Assembly (NCBI GenBank): GCA_963377175.1
Contig: CAUJNA010001598.1
Coordinates: forward strand, 1 to 64,000
Length of the DNA stretch: 64,000 bases
Origin: Effrenium voratum
Lineage: Eukaryota; Sar; Dinophyceae; Suessiales; Symbiodiniaceae
Direction of reading: 5' to 3'
Position numbers and translations under genes: made by a program. Of the stretch, positions 1 through 9,223 are shown one piece after another. A model generated the notes under the pieces. The model had not been told where the DNA came from. It did not search any database and worked only from the letters and a program-made list of their open reading frames with translations. Numbering within the stretch: the stretch's first letter is position 1; each line of letters begins with the position of its first letter.

Positions 1-1933
1 CCCTTCTTGACCGAGGTCTGTGCTGTTCAACGCAAGCGGGACAAGGATGTCAAAAACTGGCGCGAAGCACGTTGCTGTAGGTACATACCAATGTTATGAA
101 AGAACCGCTGCAAGCGACGTAAGTTGCGAATGTGCAAAATAAATCGACGCCAGTTGTGTACTGCAGTCGCGTTCACACGTGACAGCCAGGAGCCCATGCA
201 AAAAGCAATCGGCAATCTACAAAATTACCGAGAGAACCCACCCGCCACACCCTAGGGCCAAATGTTGCACACTCAAGTTTTCAGTTTGAGCATTGTTTCC
301 ACAACCGTGTGTGTTTGTGAAATACACATTTCACAAACAAGGAGGGGGGGGTTGGCTCTTTCCCTAAAGCGTTATCAAGCTTTGACAACTTGCGACAATC
401 TGCTTTCTACGGAGACAAGCGTTGCCTGACAATCTGGTTCGATAAGTATTTGTTTACATTAGTCCGGCAGAGTGACGACATTTGCCTGACTAACCATTAA
501 TAAAGTTCCAAGAATGGCAGGACTCACGCAATTTACTTACTTTCTATGGATAGATTCATAAATTACAAGATTTGTCTCTTAAATATTAAAGTCTTAGATT
601 GTACGGCAAATTAATCTCCGGCTCAACAGTGACAGTTCACAGGAATCAGCCAATGTAGAGGCTACACTATTAGTAATAATATGTTACTCCGCAGGCAGAA
701 CTCAGCCACTGTCACAGGCATATGAGTGGCATGGTTGTGGCAGTTTCGTAGTCTTCACAGGAATCTGGGAGTCACAGAATTTACTGAGTTCCTGCCTAAT
801 GATGTAGGAACATTGATTGTGTTAGCTCCTCATAGGTTGCAAGTTAGGCTTGCTGATCAGTATACTTATGTTACACCCACTCACCCGGAGTTTTACTTAC
901 ATGTGTTGTATTAAATTAGTGAGTGAATAATCAAGGAAGTTAGTTAATTAGATTGACATTGATCAATCAGTTTTAATCTGTCAGTGGGATGTAGCCGTCT
1001 GCGCTTGCAACAATTTCAGTAGATCACTGACTAGATTGTAAACAGTTAGTTATGTGTTGGCAACATGCAATCTACTGTATATGTAGCCTACACAGTCACA
1101 CAGAATCCGCAGCGCCTATTGTCATTCTCAGAAAGTCAGCTAACAAAAGTAGTTGCAAGAATATCAAGCACTGAACAGGGGCCAGCTGTTCTCACACGTG
1201 CGCAGCACAGGCTAATTTTACTAAATAATAATACATACTCATACATACTAGTGGCTAGACTGTTGGCATTTGCTCTTAACGCATACAAGTCAAAGAGAAG
1301 TGTAATCTCATTTACATTCATCCCTGGCTGCTCCTGACCTGGTCCGCTTGTCAATGATTCAGAATGATTGCTGCAAGTGTCTTGGACTTGGGGGTCCATC
1401 AGCCAGCGCCATTGTTTCATTGACATGGACTGGAACAAACAACGATTCCATATGTAATAACACCAAAAGAAAGAATCATGATATTATGTTCATTGAGGTC
1501 ATTGCACAACATGCAATGCAGCCAACTCAATTAACATAGACATTGATGAACTTGGCACACCAAATAAAAAGAGCTCAAGGTTTCAATCAGGCACAGCGAT
1601 CATGTTCTTTTTCTCGCAGATGTTTTCCATTTAATGAATCGTCCCGATTCATTAAGTTGTCACACCACAGGCCGCTACCCGCTGACTGTACGCACCATCA
1701 TCCAATTTGACCCGCTATAGTCATGACACCATTGGCACTGAGCCCCAACTAATAAGTGTCATTGACTGCCTCAAAGTCTCTCGAATACTATATCACAGAC
1801 GCAAAGCCTTGTCACAACATTCATCAGTGGATTCCCCGCCGTCCCCCAACTGCATGGTCTCCTGCGAATCTGGGCCCGCATCATTGGAACCAGTCCGGCA
1901 AACAACGGAAAGCGCTCGGGCAGACTGCTGAAC

Positions 1934-1979
<46 letters not shown>

Positions 1980-2600
1980 TCTCTCTCTGTCTCTCGCATT
2001 TCCAGCTGGAGATAAGAAACACACATCTCCAAGAGCTGGACCGGGCATTCACAAATTCGACTGTGCAACTTGTTGAGACTGCTCGAGCAGCTATCAATAT
2101 ATCATCGCAGGCAGCAGTAGATTCGCAAAATGCAAGTGACATGCAACATGACGTGCTTTCTTTTGCTGTCCCTTGCTTTCCTTTCTTTTTCTTTGTTTTC
2201 CCTTGCGTTCCCTTGCTTTGTTTTTCCCTTGCTGTCCCTTGGCAAGCCACCGAAAGCCACCACAAGCCGCGCGGAGACAAAACCTGCCTCCAGAAAAACT
2301 CCCAAAAAATGGGAGCATTTTTCCTGCGACATCCCCTGCGTCGCCGACCCCCGCAAAAACTTCCAAAACAAGCGACATCCCCTGCATCCCCGGCATCCCC
2401 TGCATACCCCTTATGCGCCCAAGTCCGGCGAGGCCGGAAGCAAAGTAATATGATGTAAAACTGGCACGCTTTTTGGCCCGCGAGAGCCACAGACGAAAAG
2501 GTCAGACATGATAGGCAGCGTCTGCGAAAAAGCGCGAAAAACACATGGAAAAACGCCAAAAACCAGCCTTGCGGTGCCAGAAAGTGCTCCAAAAAATACT
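1..2600. other. Host non-coding DNA, no supported gene
   Basis: Only short open frames that look like chance are present on either strand. The left part is moderately AT-rich. From about 1.9 kb the DNA becomes simple-sequence rich: a CT run, then pyrimidine-rich CCCTTGC-type repeats and reiterated CATCCCCTG words near 2370-2410. I see no domain, promoter or RNA gene. The long minus-strand frame across 1771-2685 is produced by the CT run and is not a credible protein. Confidence 0.5.
1938..1994. repeat. (CT)n microsatellite
   Basis: An almost pure run of CT dinucleotides interrupted twice by a G. It generates Ser-Leu or Arg-Glu repeat frames that should not be read as proteins. Confidence 0.95.
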
Positions 2601-2621
2601 CCCAAAGAATGGGAGTATTTT
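2293..2621. repeat. Two copies of a TCCCAAA(A/G)AATGGGA hairpin
   Basis: Two related inverted repeats lie about 300 bp apart. At 2299-2315, CTCCC and GGGAG flank a 7-base loop. At 2593-2621, an 11-bp perfect stem (AAAATACTCCC with GGGAGTATTTT) flanks the loop AAAGAAT. The shared core suggests a dispersed host repeat or small palindromic element. No function is visible. Confidence 0.6.
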
Positions 2622-3193
2622 TAAGCTGACCAGACCTGCAAATCACCCGGAACAAGGTTACCCCCCCCCCACACCCCCCCCACAACTTCGTACACTAACT
2701 CCCAGCGCTTCAAGAAGCGCTTTCCGTCATCATTCTGAAACTCTGCGGACTTCAAGCAGTTCATAGGGCAACCATTCTCCCGATTCAAGCCATTGCTCGA
2801 AAGCCACTTGCAGAGGCACGTGGAGTGAAATGTGTGCCCGCACTCCAGCGATTCGAGGTCCTGCATTGGATGTCACACTTACAATGTTACAAGTGACAAA
2901 GACAAATGATTAAATGCCATCATTGCTCTGGCTCTGAGACTGGTCTGGTGACACGCACAATTGATTGGCGATTGTTACATTTTGATACGCCTGTTTGCAT
3001 GCACCAAACCACTTACAAAGGCTGACTCATACATTCGATGGTTATCTTTGGTGTGTGTGCGCATTACTTTATTACTCTTCACAACCCCACACCTCATGCT
3101 TGGGGTTCATGAAGTCCCTGCAAATGCAGCACATGGGGTCTTCATTGGCATGGTCGTCGTCCTCCAAGGGGAGGGGCTCTTCACGAAAGAGTC
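2621..3193 (-). CDS. RING-H2 finger protein, two spliced exons (partial gene)
   Basis: Minus strand. The upstream exon (about 3193-3102) encodes an acidic stretch and the first zinc pair in PMCCICRDFMNPKHE, then meets a GT donor (GAG|GTGTGG). The next exon starts after an AG at about 2865 in the same phase and supplies LECGHTFHSTCLCKWL and CPMNC. Joined, the spacing is C-x2-C, 15 residues, C-x-H-x2-H-x2-C, then the last cysteine pair, which is a RING-H2 layout typical of E3 ubiquitin ligases. An acidic, Pro-rich frame at about 3235-3340 may be an earlier exon. The gene ends are not resolved. RING function is family knowledge; splicing is inferred from frame and GT-AG sites. Confidence 0.6.
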
Positions 3194-3349
3194 TCTAAGA
3201 GGTTAACCCCTTGCCATCACTCCCCTCATTATTCGAAGCATAGTCCTGCAACTGACCCATCTCGTCATGGCCGGCCGAGTCATTCGCGATCTCGCAGTCG
3301 TTGTCACCGTCAATCACAGGCGGCGGCGTCTTCGGCACTGCCTTTGACT

Positions 3350-3943
3350 TTGCCGGCGCCGGCGACCTTGGCTTTGCTCAATTGCGCTGTGGGCGGCACA
3401 AGGCCCTGACTTCCCGACACAATAATAGCCGTAGATTTCGGCGGATCTCCGGCAGGGAGGGGTCATCCAATCCCAGGCCAGTACCCACCCTGCCCAACAC
3501 CACGGACCACCTCGTTAGTGAAAAGACTTCCAGACTTTTCTTGCCTCTATTGCTAAGGTTGACTGACTAACAATGTAGAACATGACATGGCTGGCGAACT
3601 TCAAGAAGATTGTGAAATCACAGAGATACCAGAATTCATATTCTTGAAACTAGGACACCAAGACCTTGACCACCCAGTGATTGCCTAAGTTTGACTCACA
3701 GCTCTTTTAGAACATGACTGGTGACAATACTTTCAACATTAATAATGGACAAGCGAATAACTGTTGATTATCTTCAGAATACTTCATAAGATTAACTCAC
3801 ACCTATTTTGGAACGTGGCTGGTGAAATGTTCCAGGGATAGGGACAAGAAATCACATTTGTTTGATGTTGCCACCATATTGAATTTAGCCAGCTCTTGAA
3901 ACGAAACCCAAGCCATGACTTCATGAACAGAACGGAAGTGGGT
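3350..3943. other. Host non-coding DNA left of element 1
   Basis: No open frame or motif that I can support. It ends at the 5-bp direct repeat flanking element 1. Confidence 0.4.
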
Positions 3944-3948
3944 CCCCT
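3944..3948. repeat. Target-site duplication CCCCT, left copy
   Basis: CCCCT directly abuts the outer end of the left terminal inverted repeat, and the same five bases abut the right one at 26425-26429. Five- to six-base duplications are typical of rve integrases. Confidence 0.75.
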
Positions 3949-4141
3949 AAAAAATGGTTATAAGGGGGGCCCTGGGGTAGGGTATTTTCAGTTCAAGGTT
4001 TCAGGGGCAGGGATGAAATTAAACAAGCAAACCATTTTGTTCAAAACACCAAGGGGGATTGTGGGGAATTTTCCTAAATTTTCTCCACATTTTTTTACAA
4101 TTTTTTCATTATGAAACAGTCTAAGATTTCATCATTTTCAA
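3949..4141 (+). repeat. Left terminal inverted repeat of element 1
   Basis: Begins AAAAAATGGTTATAAGGGGG. Base-by-base comparison with the reverse complement of 26232-26424 shows no mismatch over 193 bases. The outer third is G-rich, the inner part AT-rich. Perfect identity suggests recent insertion or correction of one end from the other. Confidence 0.92.
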
Positions 4142-4230
4142 GGTTCGGGTTTCAGACAATTTTAAGGCTTTCTGGGGGATTGAAGAATTTAATCGTATTA
4201 TAAGATAATAATATGAATAAACTGACTGAA

Positions 4231-4809
4231 TTACACAGGTTCATCAACAATTAGTCTAAACCTTATGCTTTTTAAACCTTCAAAATTCATTCTACTTCTT
4301 TCATCATCAATACAACTGTATATTTGTTGATGCGCCGCTCTCATTACATCAGCTATATTATCTATGGTTATATTATCTACAACATCATCACTATGAAAAT
4401 TTAAAGTAAAAGTGCTAAATTCATCGTCTTCATAATAATTGAAATGATGAAATCTTACAAACATATCTATCATAACTATTATCGTTGCTTCATAACCTTC
4501 ATCGGTTTCAATGTCATCTAACAAACAATCTAAGTTTTCATTTTCATTAAAAAGTATATTTTCAATGCTTTTAATGCTTAAAGGTATATTTCTAGAAATG
4601 CAATACTTAATTATGTGTCTCTTTATATCATAACTATCTTCAACAGTATAGTGCTTGGTCTTTATTTTTGTTTCAGTTCTGTTTATTTTATAGCGATTTT
4701 GTATTCTCTTTAATGTCTTAATATGATTATGTTTTATTTTCAAATACTCAGGTTCTCCTAATTTATATGAAATGATACTTTTTAATACTTCAACAGGTAA
4801 GTTAGTCAT
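4231..4809 (-). CDS. Uncharacterised viral protein with F-box-like N-terminus
   Basis: 192 residues. The first 15 residues (NLPVEVLKSIISYKL) resemble the start of an F-box (LP.E.L..I), followed by a basic helix-rich stretch; the rest is acidic and gives no family. The neighbouring gene has the same length and a similar F-box-like stretch further in, so the two may be diverged duplicates. It is preceded by the TACTTAAAGAAA box 37 bases before the ATG and a perfect CTTAATATATTAAG palindrome next to the start, the signal set of the polymerase gene. An early, host-interacting role is inference only. Confidence 0.75.
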   Translation of the reverse strand: MTNLPVEVLKSIISYKLGEPEYLKIKHNHIKTLKRIQNRYKINRTETKIKTKHYTVEDSYDIKRHIIKYCISRNIPLSIKSIENILFNENENLDCLLDDIETDEGYEATIIVMIDMFVRFHHFNYYEDDEFSTFTLNFHSDDVVDNITIDNIADVMRAAHQQIYSCIDDERSRMNFEGLKSIRFRLIVDEPV

Positions 4810-4834
4810 TTTCTCTTAATATATTAAGGTCTTG

Positions 4835-4848
4835 TTTCTTTAAGTATA
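4835..4848 (-). promoter_or_regulatory. TACTTAAAGA-type promoter box of the 4231-4809 gene
   Basis: Reads TATACTTAAAGAAA on the coding strand, 37 bases upstream of the ATG. It is one of six copies in element 1 at nearly constant distance from starts. Confidence 0.7.
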
Positions 4849-4902
4849 TATTTGACTTTAAGGTAGTTTAATCATATTATAAGTTAATATGAATAAACTT
4901 AA

Positions 4903-5481
4903 TCATAAATCTCTATAATTAAACCAGTCTATAATCAACCTTTTCTTTTCTAACAAATGACAAACGAATTTATGGTAAAACTCATTATTAAAAATGTTTT
5001 TATAAACGACTTTGTCTTTGTTTTCTATATATTGCCATTTCAACATTTTAAGAAAATCCCTACACATCGAGATGCTAAAATCTTTACAAGATACATAACC
5101 ATCATTATTATGAAAAAGTAAATTATAATGAAATTGAGTAGCGGTTTCATAATGCAAGATTAGTCTATTGTCATATCCATACTCTTTTAATGTTTTGTCT
5201 AAACCAGTTGTAAATATTGTCCGTAATGATTTTTTCGTTGGACATTTATTTAACCTCGTCATATACCAAATCCACTTATCCATTTCTTTTAAATTGTCAG
5301 GTTCGTTTTTCATTAAATGTTTTGTAATGGTGCATCTTTTACAACATACAAAACTCAAAATATTATCAATGATACAGTCAGGAAATATGTCATTTGCTTT
5401 TTTGACTTTGTTGTTGTATATCTTACAACCACGGCATTTTACAATTTCTTTTGTCAATTCTTCTCTGATACACTTATTCAT
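4903..5481 (-). CDS. Uncharacterised cysteine-rich viral protein, F-box-like segment
   Basis: 192 residues. The N-terminus has cysteine pairs (CRGC near residue 17, CCKRC near 47) around an F-box-like stretch, IFPDCIIDNILSFV. The remainder is basic and aromatic with no recognised domain. It starts in the same signal context as its downstream neighbour: TACTTAAAGAAATGACC box, perfect palindrome CCTTAATATATTAAGG at 5486-5501, then ATG. Possibly a substrate adaptor or zinc-binding regulator; function unknown. Confidence 0.75.
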   Translation of the reverse strand: MNKCIREELTKEIVKCRGCKIYNNKVKKANDIFPDCIIDNILSFVCCKRCTITKHLMKNEPDNLKEMDKWIWYMTRLNKCPTKKSLRTIFTTGLDKTLKEYGYDNRLILHYETATQFHYNLLFHNNDGYVSCKDFSISMCRDFLKMLKWQYIENKDKVVYKNIFNNEFYHKFVCHLLEKKRLIIDWFNYRDL

Positions 5482-5505
5482 TTTTCCTTAATATATTAAG
5501 GGGTC

Positions 5506-5520
5506 ATTTCTTTAAGTAGT
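5506..5520 (-). promoter_or_regulatory. TACTTAAAGA-type promoter box of the 4903-5481 gene
   Basis: Coding strand reads ACTACTTAAAGAAAT, then GACC as in the copy at 18121. The box lies 37 bases before the ATG. The palindrome CCTTAATATATTAAGG sits between box and start. Confidence 0.7.
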
Positions 5521-5521
5521 T

Positions 5522-6370
5522 TTATTTTTTCTTCTTGCCTCTGCTACTTTTTGTGTCAGCGCTTTCTGGGCTTCTGCTCCTGCTTCTTGTTTCCATTTGT
5601 TCCCTCGTCCATTCACTACCTCTTGCTATTTCTTCGGGTGACCGACTTCTGCTTCTCGTTTCCATTTGTCTTATACCCCATTGACTGCCTCTTGCTCTTT
5701 CTTCTGGTGAGTGACTTCTGCTTCTTGCTTCTACCTGTCGTCTTGTCCAGAATGATGCCCTTGGTTGTTCTTCTTGTTCTTCGGATTGAATGGACGGTGA
5801 GGATGACTTCTTTTCTCGTTTGAATAATTCAAACACACTCTTGTCTTCTCCACCTAAAAATATGTTTCTTAATGACTTTATTTCTCGGCTTTCCTCTTTC
5901 TTATCTTTTTCGGTTGATGCTGATGACGATGACGATGTTAAATGAAGACTTTGTAAATCTTCATGCTTTTCATCTTTTGGTTCATCTTTTGGTTCATCTT
6001 TTGGTTCATCGTTTGGTCCTGAAATTGCATTGCTATAAATTTCATCAGCAAAATCTTTTACTACATATCTTGTTGTTTGTGCGTCTGCCTCGTTGTTTTC
6101 ATATAACTGTGATGTTGGTGCTATTTCATCAAACATATCAGGGAACAATTCATGTTGAAGAACTTGTTTATCAGTTTGAACCCTAGCATTCAATCGTAGT
6201 CTCCTATCGTATCTTGAAAGGTCAAAATCATCAAAGTCTATATTATTAATTGATTTGTCAAATGTCTGTCTTTCAGGGATAATTTCAATTTTTAATCTGT
6301 GTGTCATCGCTTCTTTCAGCATTTCATCAAATGTAGGGCGTCGTCTTAATCCATAATATTTATCAGTCAT
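5522..6370 (-). CDS. Viral protein with RPT-box N-terminus and Arg-Ser repeats
   Basis: 282 residues. It opens with YGLRRRPTFDEMLKEA, a motif also near the start of the 62343-63353 protein of element 2 and, less exactly, the neighbour at 6390-7352. The middle is disordered, with three DEPK repeats and a serine run. The C-terminal third holds three imperfect repeats of about 24 residues of the type RQMETRSRSRSPEE.ARGS, ending in a basic SSRGKKKK tail, reminiscent of SR-type or nucleic-acid-binding tails. It lies in a minus-strand cluster with other presumed virion genes and has the AT-rich start of the structural class. Role inferred as virion core or DNA-associated protein. Confidence 0.75.
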   Translation of the reverse strand: MTDKYYGLRRRPTFDEMLKEAMTHRLKIEIIPERQTFDKSINNIDFDDFDLSRYDRRLRLNARVQTDKQVLQHELFPDMFDEIAPTSQLYENNEADAQTTRYVVKDFADEIYSNAISGPNDEPKDEPKDEPKDEKHEDLQSLHLTSSSSSASTEKDKKEESREIKSLRNIFLGGEDKSVFELFKREKKSSSPSIQSEEQEEQPRASFWTRRQVEARSRSHSPEERARGSQWGIRQMETRSRSRSPEEIARGSEWTREQMETRSRSRSPESADTKSSRGKKKK

Positions 6371-6389
6371 ATTAAATATTATAGATTAT

Positions 6390-7352
6390 TTATTGTTGGG
6401 TTGCTTTATGGACGAAGTATTTATTATAAACATTGTCCTCATATTTTTGTAGTTTAACCTTCACTGCGTTTCTATCTACTCCTGTTGTATTGTTATATTC
6501 ATCTAATAATTCTTTGAACTCATCATATTTAACAGCGTTAATTACATTGAATTGATGTAGTTTTGAAATTATACTATCCATTAAACTTCTTGGATTTTTT
6601 GCTAAATATACCGGCCACATCCACTTTATACCACTTAAATAATTTTTGAAAATTCGTTCATCATCAACATCTTCATTTTCAACATTTTGTAATTCCATTT
6701 CGTTTGCTTGTTCTTGCATTTCCATTATCTCAGCATTAGTAATGGTTGTTTGAGCGTCATCGTCATCATCCTTACCTTTTTTCAATGCTTCTACTTCAAC
6801 TACAGGGTCGTTTTCATGTTCATCTTCTTCTTCCCCTTCCTCTAATGGTTCTAATTCTGGCATTTCATCAGCGGACACCATTGAATGAATTTCTACACCT
6901 TCTGGTATTGATTGTTTTGAAACAGCACTTGCCATTTCTTCATGTTGTTCTCTCCAAAGTCTCATTTTTTCAGCAAGTTCTTCCTTCTGTTTGTTTGCTT
7001 CTGCAAATCTTTCATTAATGAAAGACTGCTGTTGTTTCAGTGTGTCATCAAGTTTAGCTCTTACACTACCACCGTCCGACGACGCTTCTTTCATAACTTC
7101 TTCTCTTCTGTTTAGTTCTTGTTTCTTCTGAATATCCAAAGCATCTTTATTATCAAACTGACTACCGTATTGATTTAATCTGTATCTGGTTGCTTTTCTG
7201 TCTATTACATTTTCAATTGATGGACGGTTCTCATCTCCTACTAATGTTTCTTTCAATAATTCAACATAAGAAGGTCTCAAATGTAATTGTGATTTCAATG
7301 ACCCTACTTTTACCGGTCCTACTGTATTCAATCTATTCATTGATTTAATCAT
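6390..7352 (-). CDS. Putative virion-associated protein, coiled coil, RPT-box family
   Basis: 320 residues. N-terminal LHLRPSYVELLKE and a following DRKATRYRLNQYGSQFDN align with RRPTYEE and NRDATFFKASPQGSFFD in the 336-residue protein of element 2, so they are likely homologues. The middle is a long charged coiled coil (residues about 85-150), then an acidic stretch. The C-terminus is a compact helical region containing FKNYLSGIKWMWPVYLAKNP. It is followed by the 110-residue protein gene, and the pair is conserved in element 2 beside the capsid gene. Likely a structural or internal virion protein (inference). Confidence 0.78.
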   Translation of the reverse strand: MIKSMNRLNTVGPVKVGSLKSQLHLRPSYVELLKETLVGDENRPSIENVIDRKATRYRLNQYGSQFDNKDALDIQKKQELNRREEVMKEASSDGGSVRAKLDDTLKQQQSFINERFAEANKQKEELAEKMRLWREQHEEMASAVSKQSIPEGVEIHSMVSADEMPELEPLEEGEEEDEHENDPVVEVEALKKGKDDDDDAQTTITNAEIMEMQEQANEMELQNVENEDVDDERIFKNYLSGIKWMWPVYLAKNPRSLMDSIISKLHQFNVINAVKYDEFKELLDEYNNTTGVDRNAVKVKLQKYEDNVYNKYFVHKATQQ

Positions 7353-7379
7353 AGTATATTAATTATTTAGAAAAATAAA

Positions 7380-7712
7380 TTAATCAGAGATATTCTTAAT
7401 CATTTCTTCTAAATGCTTCTTTCTTACTGTTAGTTGTTCCTTTGTTTGTATTCCGTCTGGTGACCGTGTGTTGTCTAATATGTTTCTTATTCTGTCTAAT
7501 TCCTTTCTGTAACTTTCGGTTCTGTTGCTTTCAGCTAAATCATTTCTATACTTTATTAATGCTCCTTGTGATTGTCTCGCTTCCAGTGTGTCCTTCAACT
7601 GTTTAAAGTAATTCATACGCGAGGCAACTCCCGATAAATCTGAAACATCATAATGACGTTCTACTTGTGGTGCTCTTTTGAACTCTACATTTCTATGACT
7701 TCTCATAAGCAT
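7380..7712 (-). CDS. Small helical virion-associated protein (paired with the RPT-box protein)
   Basis: 110 residues, basic and helical. It resembles the 105-residue protein at 63476-63793 in element 2: both have a short N-terminal basic segment, a YxKxLHxxL/FKQLKDTLEARQSQ-like helix, YRNDL or RKKI, then a NELDR/KELDRIR segment and a closing KEHL/KKHLEEMIK helix. In both elements it directly precedes the RPT-box protein. Two ATGs are close together; the first is used here. No known domain. Confidence 0.72.
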   Translation of the reverse strand: MLMRSHRNVEFKRAPQVERHYDVSDLSGVASRMNYFKQLKDTLEARQSQGALIKYRNDLAESNRTESYRKELDRIRNILDNTRSPDGIQTKEQLTVRKKHLEEMIKNISD

Positions 7713-7742
7713 AATTGTTATATATAATAATTATATTATTAT

Positions 7743-8237
7743 TTAAAACATTGATAAAGTTAATTTGTTTATTTTTTCTTGTTTATCTTGTTTTTTCTTT
7801 TGTTTAAGTTCTTCATAATGTTGGCTTAATAGTTGTGTTGCCGTGGGTTTCTTAATAGTTTCTTTAATCACTTCTTGTTTAATCTCATTCTTAATTTCTT
7901 CTTTTACTTCTGGTTTTATCTTTCTAATATTCTTTTGCGGATTAACTGGTAGCATCTCGGTTTTTGCCCCTTTACAATTTTTAGGATGTGAGTGTCTGAA
8001 ACTTTTCAATGTCATCTTTTTAGAGCATTGTTCATATTCTACTAATTCAACTTCTTTTTTAGTTCTTGGTAATGCTTTTGCTTTCGCTTTTGGCTCAGGA
8101 ATGACTTCTTCTGGTTTAACTTCTTCTGGCGTTGGTTCTTCATTAACTGTTTCATTTTGTTCAACGACTTCATTATTAACAGGTGCTTCTTCTGTTTTAG
8201 TTTCATTATTATCATCTACTACCTCAATACTTGACAT
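7743..8237 (-). CDS. Acidic/lysine-rich protein with incomplete zinc-finger motif
   Basis: 164 residues. The N-terminal 60 residues are Glu/Val/Pro-rich and disordered. Around residues 65-85, YEQCSKKMTLKSFRHSHPKN, followed by a final Cys, looks like a C2HC finger that has lost its first cysteine: only one Cys precedes the two His and the final Cys. The C-terminal half is a Lys/Glu helix. Comparable single fingers occur in the proteins at 15186-15500 and 19490-19874, so the virus carries several one-finger proteins. Function unknown. Confidence 0.72.
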   Translation of the reverse strand: MSSIEVVDDNNETKTEEAPVNNEVVEQNETVNEEPTPEEVKPEEVIPEPKAKAKALPRTKKEVELVEYEQCSKKMTLKSFRHSHPKNCKGAKTEMLPVNPQKNIRKIKPEVKEEIKNEIKQEVIKETIKKPTATQLLSQHYEELKQKKKQDKQEKINKLTLSMF

Positions 8238-8326
8238 ATAATATATTCTATATATTTTCTATATGGAAAATATATATATATATATATGATTTTAAGTTTT
8301 TGACATTTGATATTACAATTTCATTA

Positions 8327-9184
8327 TCAAATAATGTCACTTTTTACGAAAAGGAGACTAAAACTACAATTAACTCCATTCAAATTAATTTCATTCCCTG
8401 CTGAATTGGAAATCCAAAAATCCAATTGTTTAAAGGTTGTATTAGATACATCTAAATAGTCCAAAGCATTTACTCCGTCACCTTCAAAAATAATTCCCGC
8501 ATGTGGCGCTGTGACTGGCACTTTCTTAACAACTGTACTATCTCCCGTTCTTAAATTTACTTGATTATAATTAGACAACTGAGAAGAATGAATATAAATA
8601 TTTCTAATGGGTTGAAGATTAACGAAACCAGAAACATAAGCATTACCATATTGCTAAACATTCATTTGATAATTTCCTAAAACTTCATTAACAGACTTTA
8701 AATCATTAGCATCAAAACTTCCAATCCAAATATAACTTTCATATATTATCTTCATTTGTTCATCAGTTAATACTGCAAATTGTCTATCGGCATAGTTTGA
8801 AGAAATCTTGATTTTATTAGTTTTTACACTGTAAGTAACTTCATAAGTATTTGAGAAATTAACATTAGCAACAATACCGTTAATTTTTGATTTTAATTCT
8901 GTTGCCAGTTCTGTGCCAGTATAAACTCCTTCTGCCAATGCAACAGCAATCCAATGAACATTTGTATTATCTTCATCTGGAACTAACGGAGAAGAATAAA
9001 AGTATAGTATATTATTTAATCCTGACTGAATTGAATACCACGAGTTAGGTAATGTTACTTCGTGAATGTAGCAATGAACCCCGTTGTCTGTTTGTAATGT
9101 TTCCGGCAATTCAACTCTAAAATTTGATGATGTACCTCTAATCCTATGAGCACTGTCAATATAGACCTTCTTATATGTGAGCAT
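8327..9184 (-). pseudogene. Minor capsid (penton-like) protein gene with in-frame amber stop
   Basis: Starts VYIDSAHR.RGTSSNFRVELPET, a pattern I associate with penton proteins of PLVs and virophages; the N-terminal region then reads as a beta-rich jelly-roll with CYIHEVTLPNSWYSIQ. The frame hits TAG at 8654-8656 after 176 residues, but continues in the same frame without another stop to TGA at 8327-8329, giving about 286 codons in all. The downstream part (residues about 178-286) is also beta-rich with GDGVNALDYLDVSN. The intact gene therefore probably spanned 8327-9184. The divergent lipase-like gene starts only 39 bases away. Penton assignment is family resemblance, not a search result. 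Confidence 0.72.
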
Positions 9185-9223
9185 TATTAATTAATTGAGA
9201 AATTAATTTATAACTTTAATTAT

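Noticed and set aside
1771..2685. 304-codon minus-strand frame
   Set aside because: Held open by the CT run and purine/pyrimidine-biased DNA; the protein is low complexity with no domain, and the downstream part overlaps hairpin repeats.
5551..6186. Hydrophobic plus-strand ORFs opposite the 5522-6370 gene
   Set aside because: Antisense of Arg-Ser and Asp/Glu-rich coding sequence yields Leu/Phe/Val-rich frames automatically.
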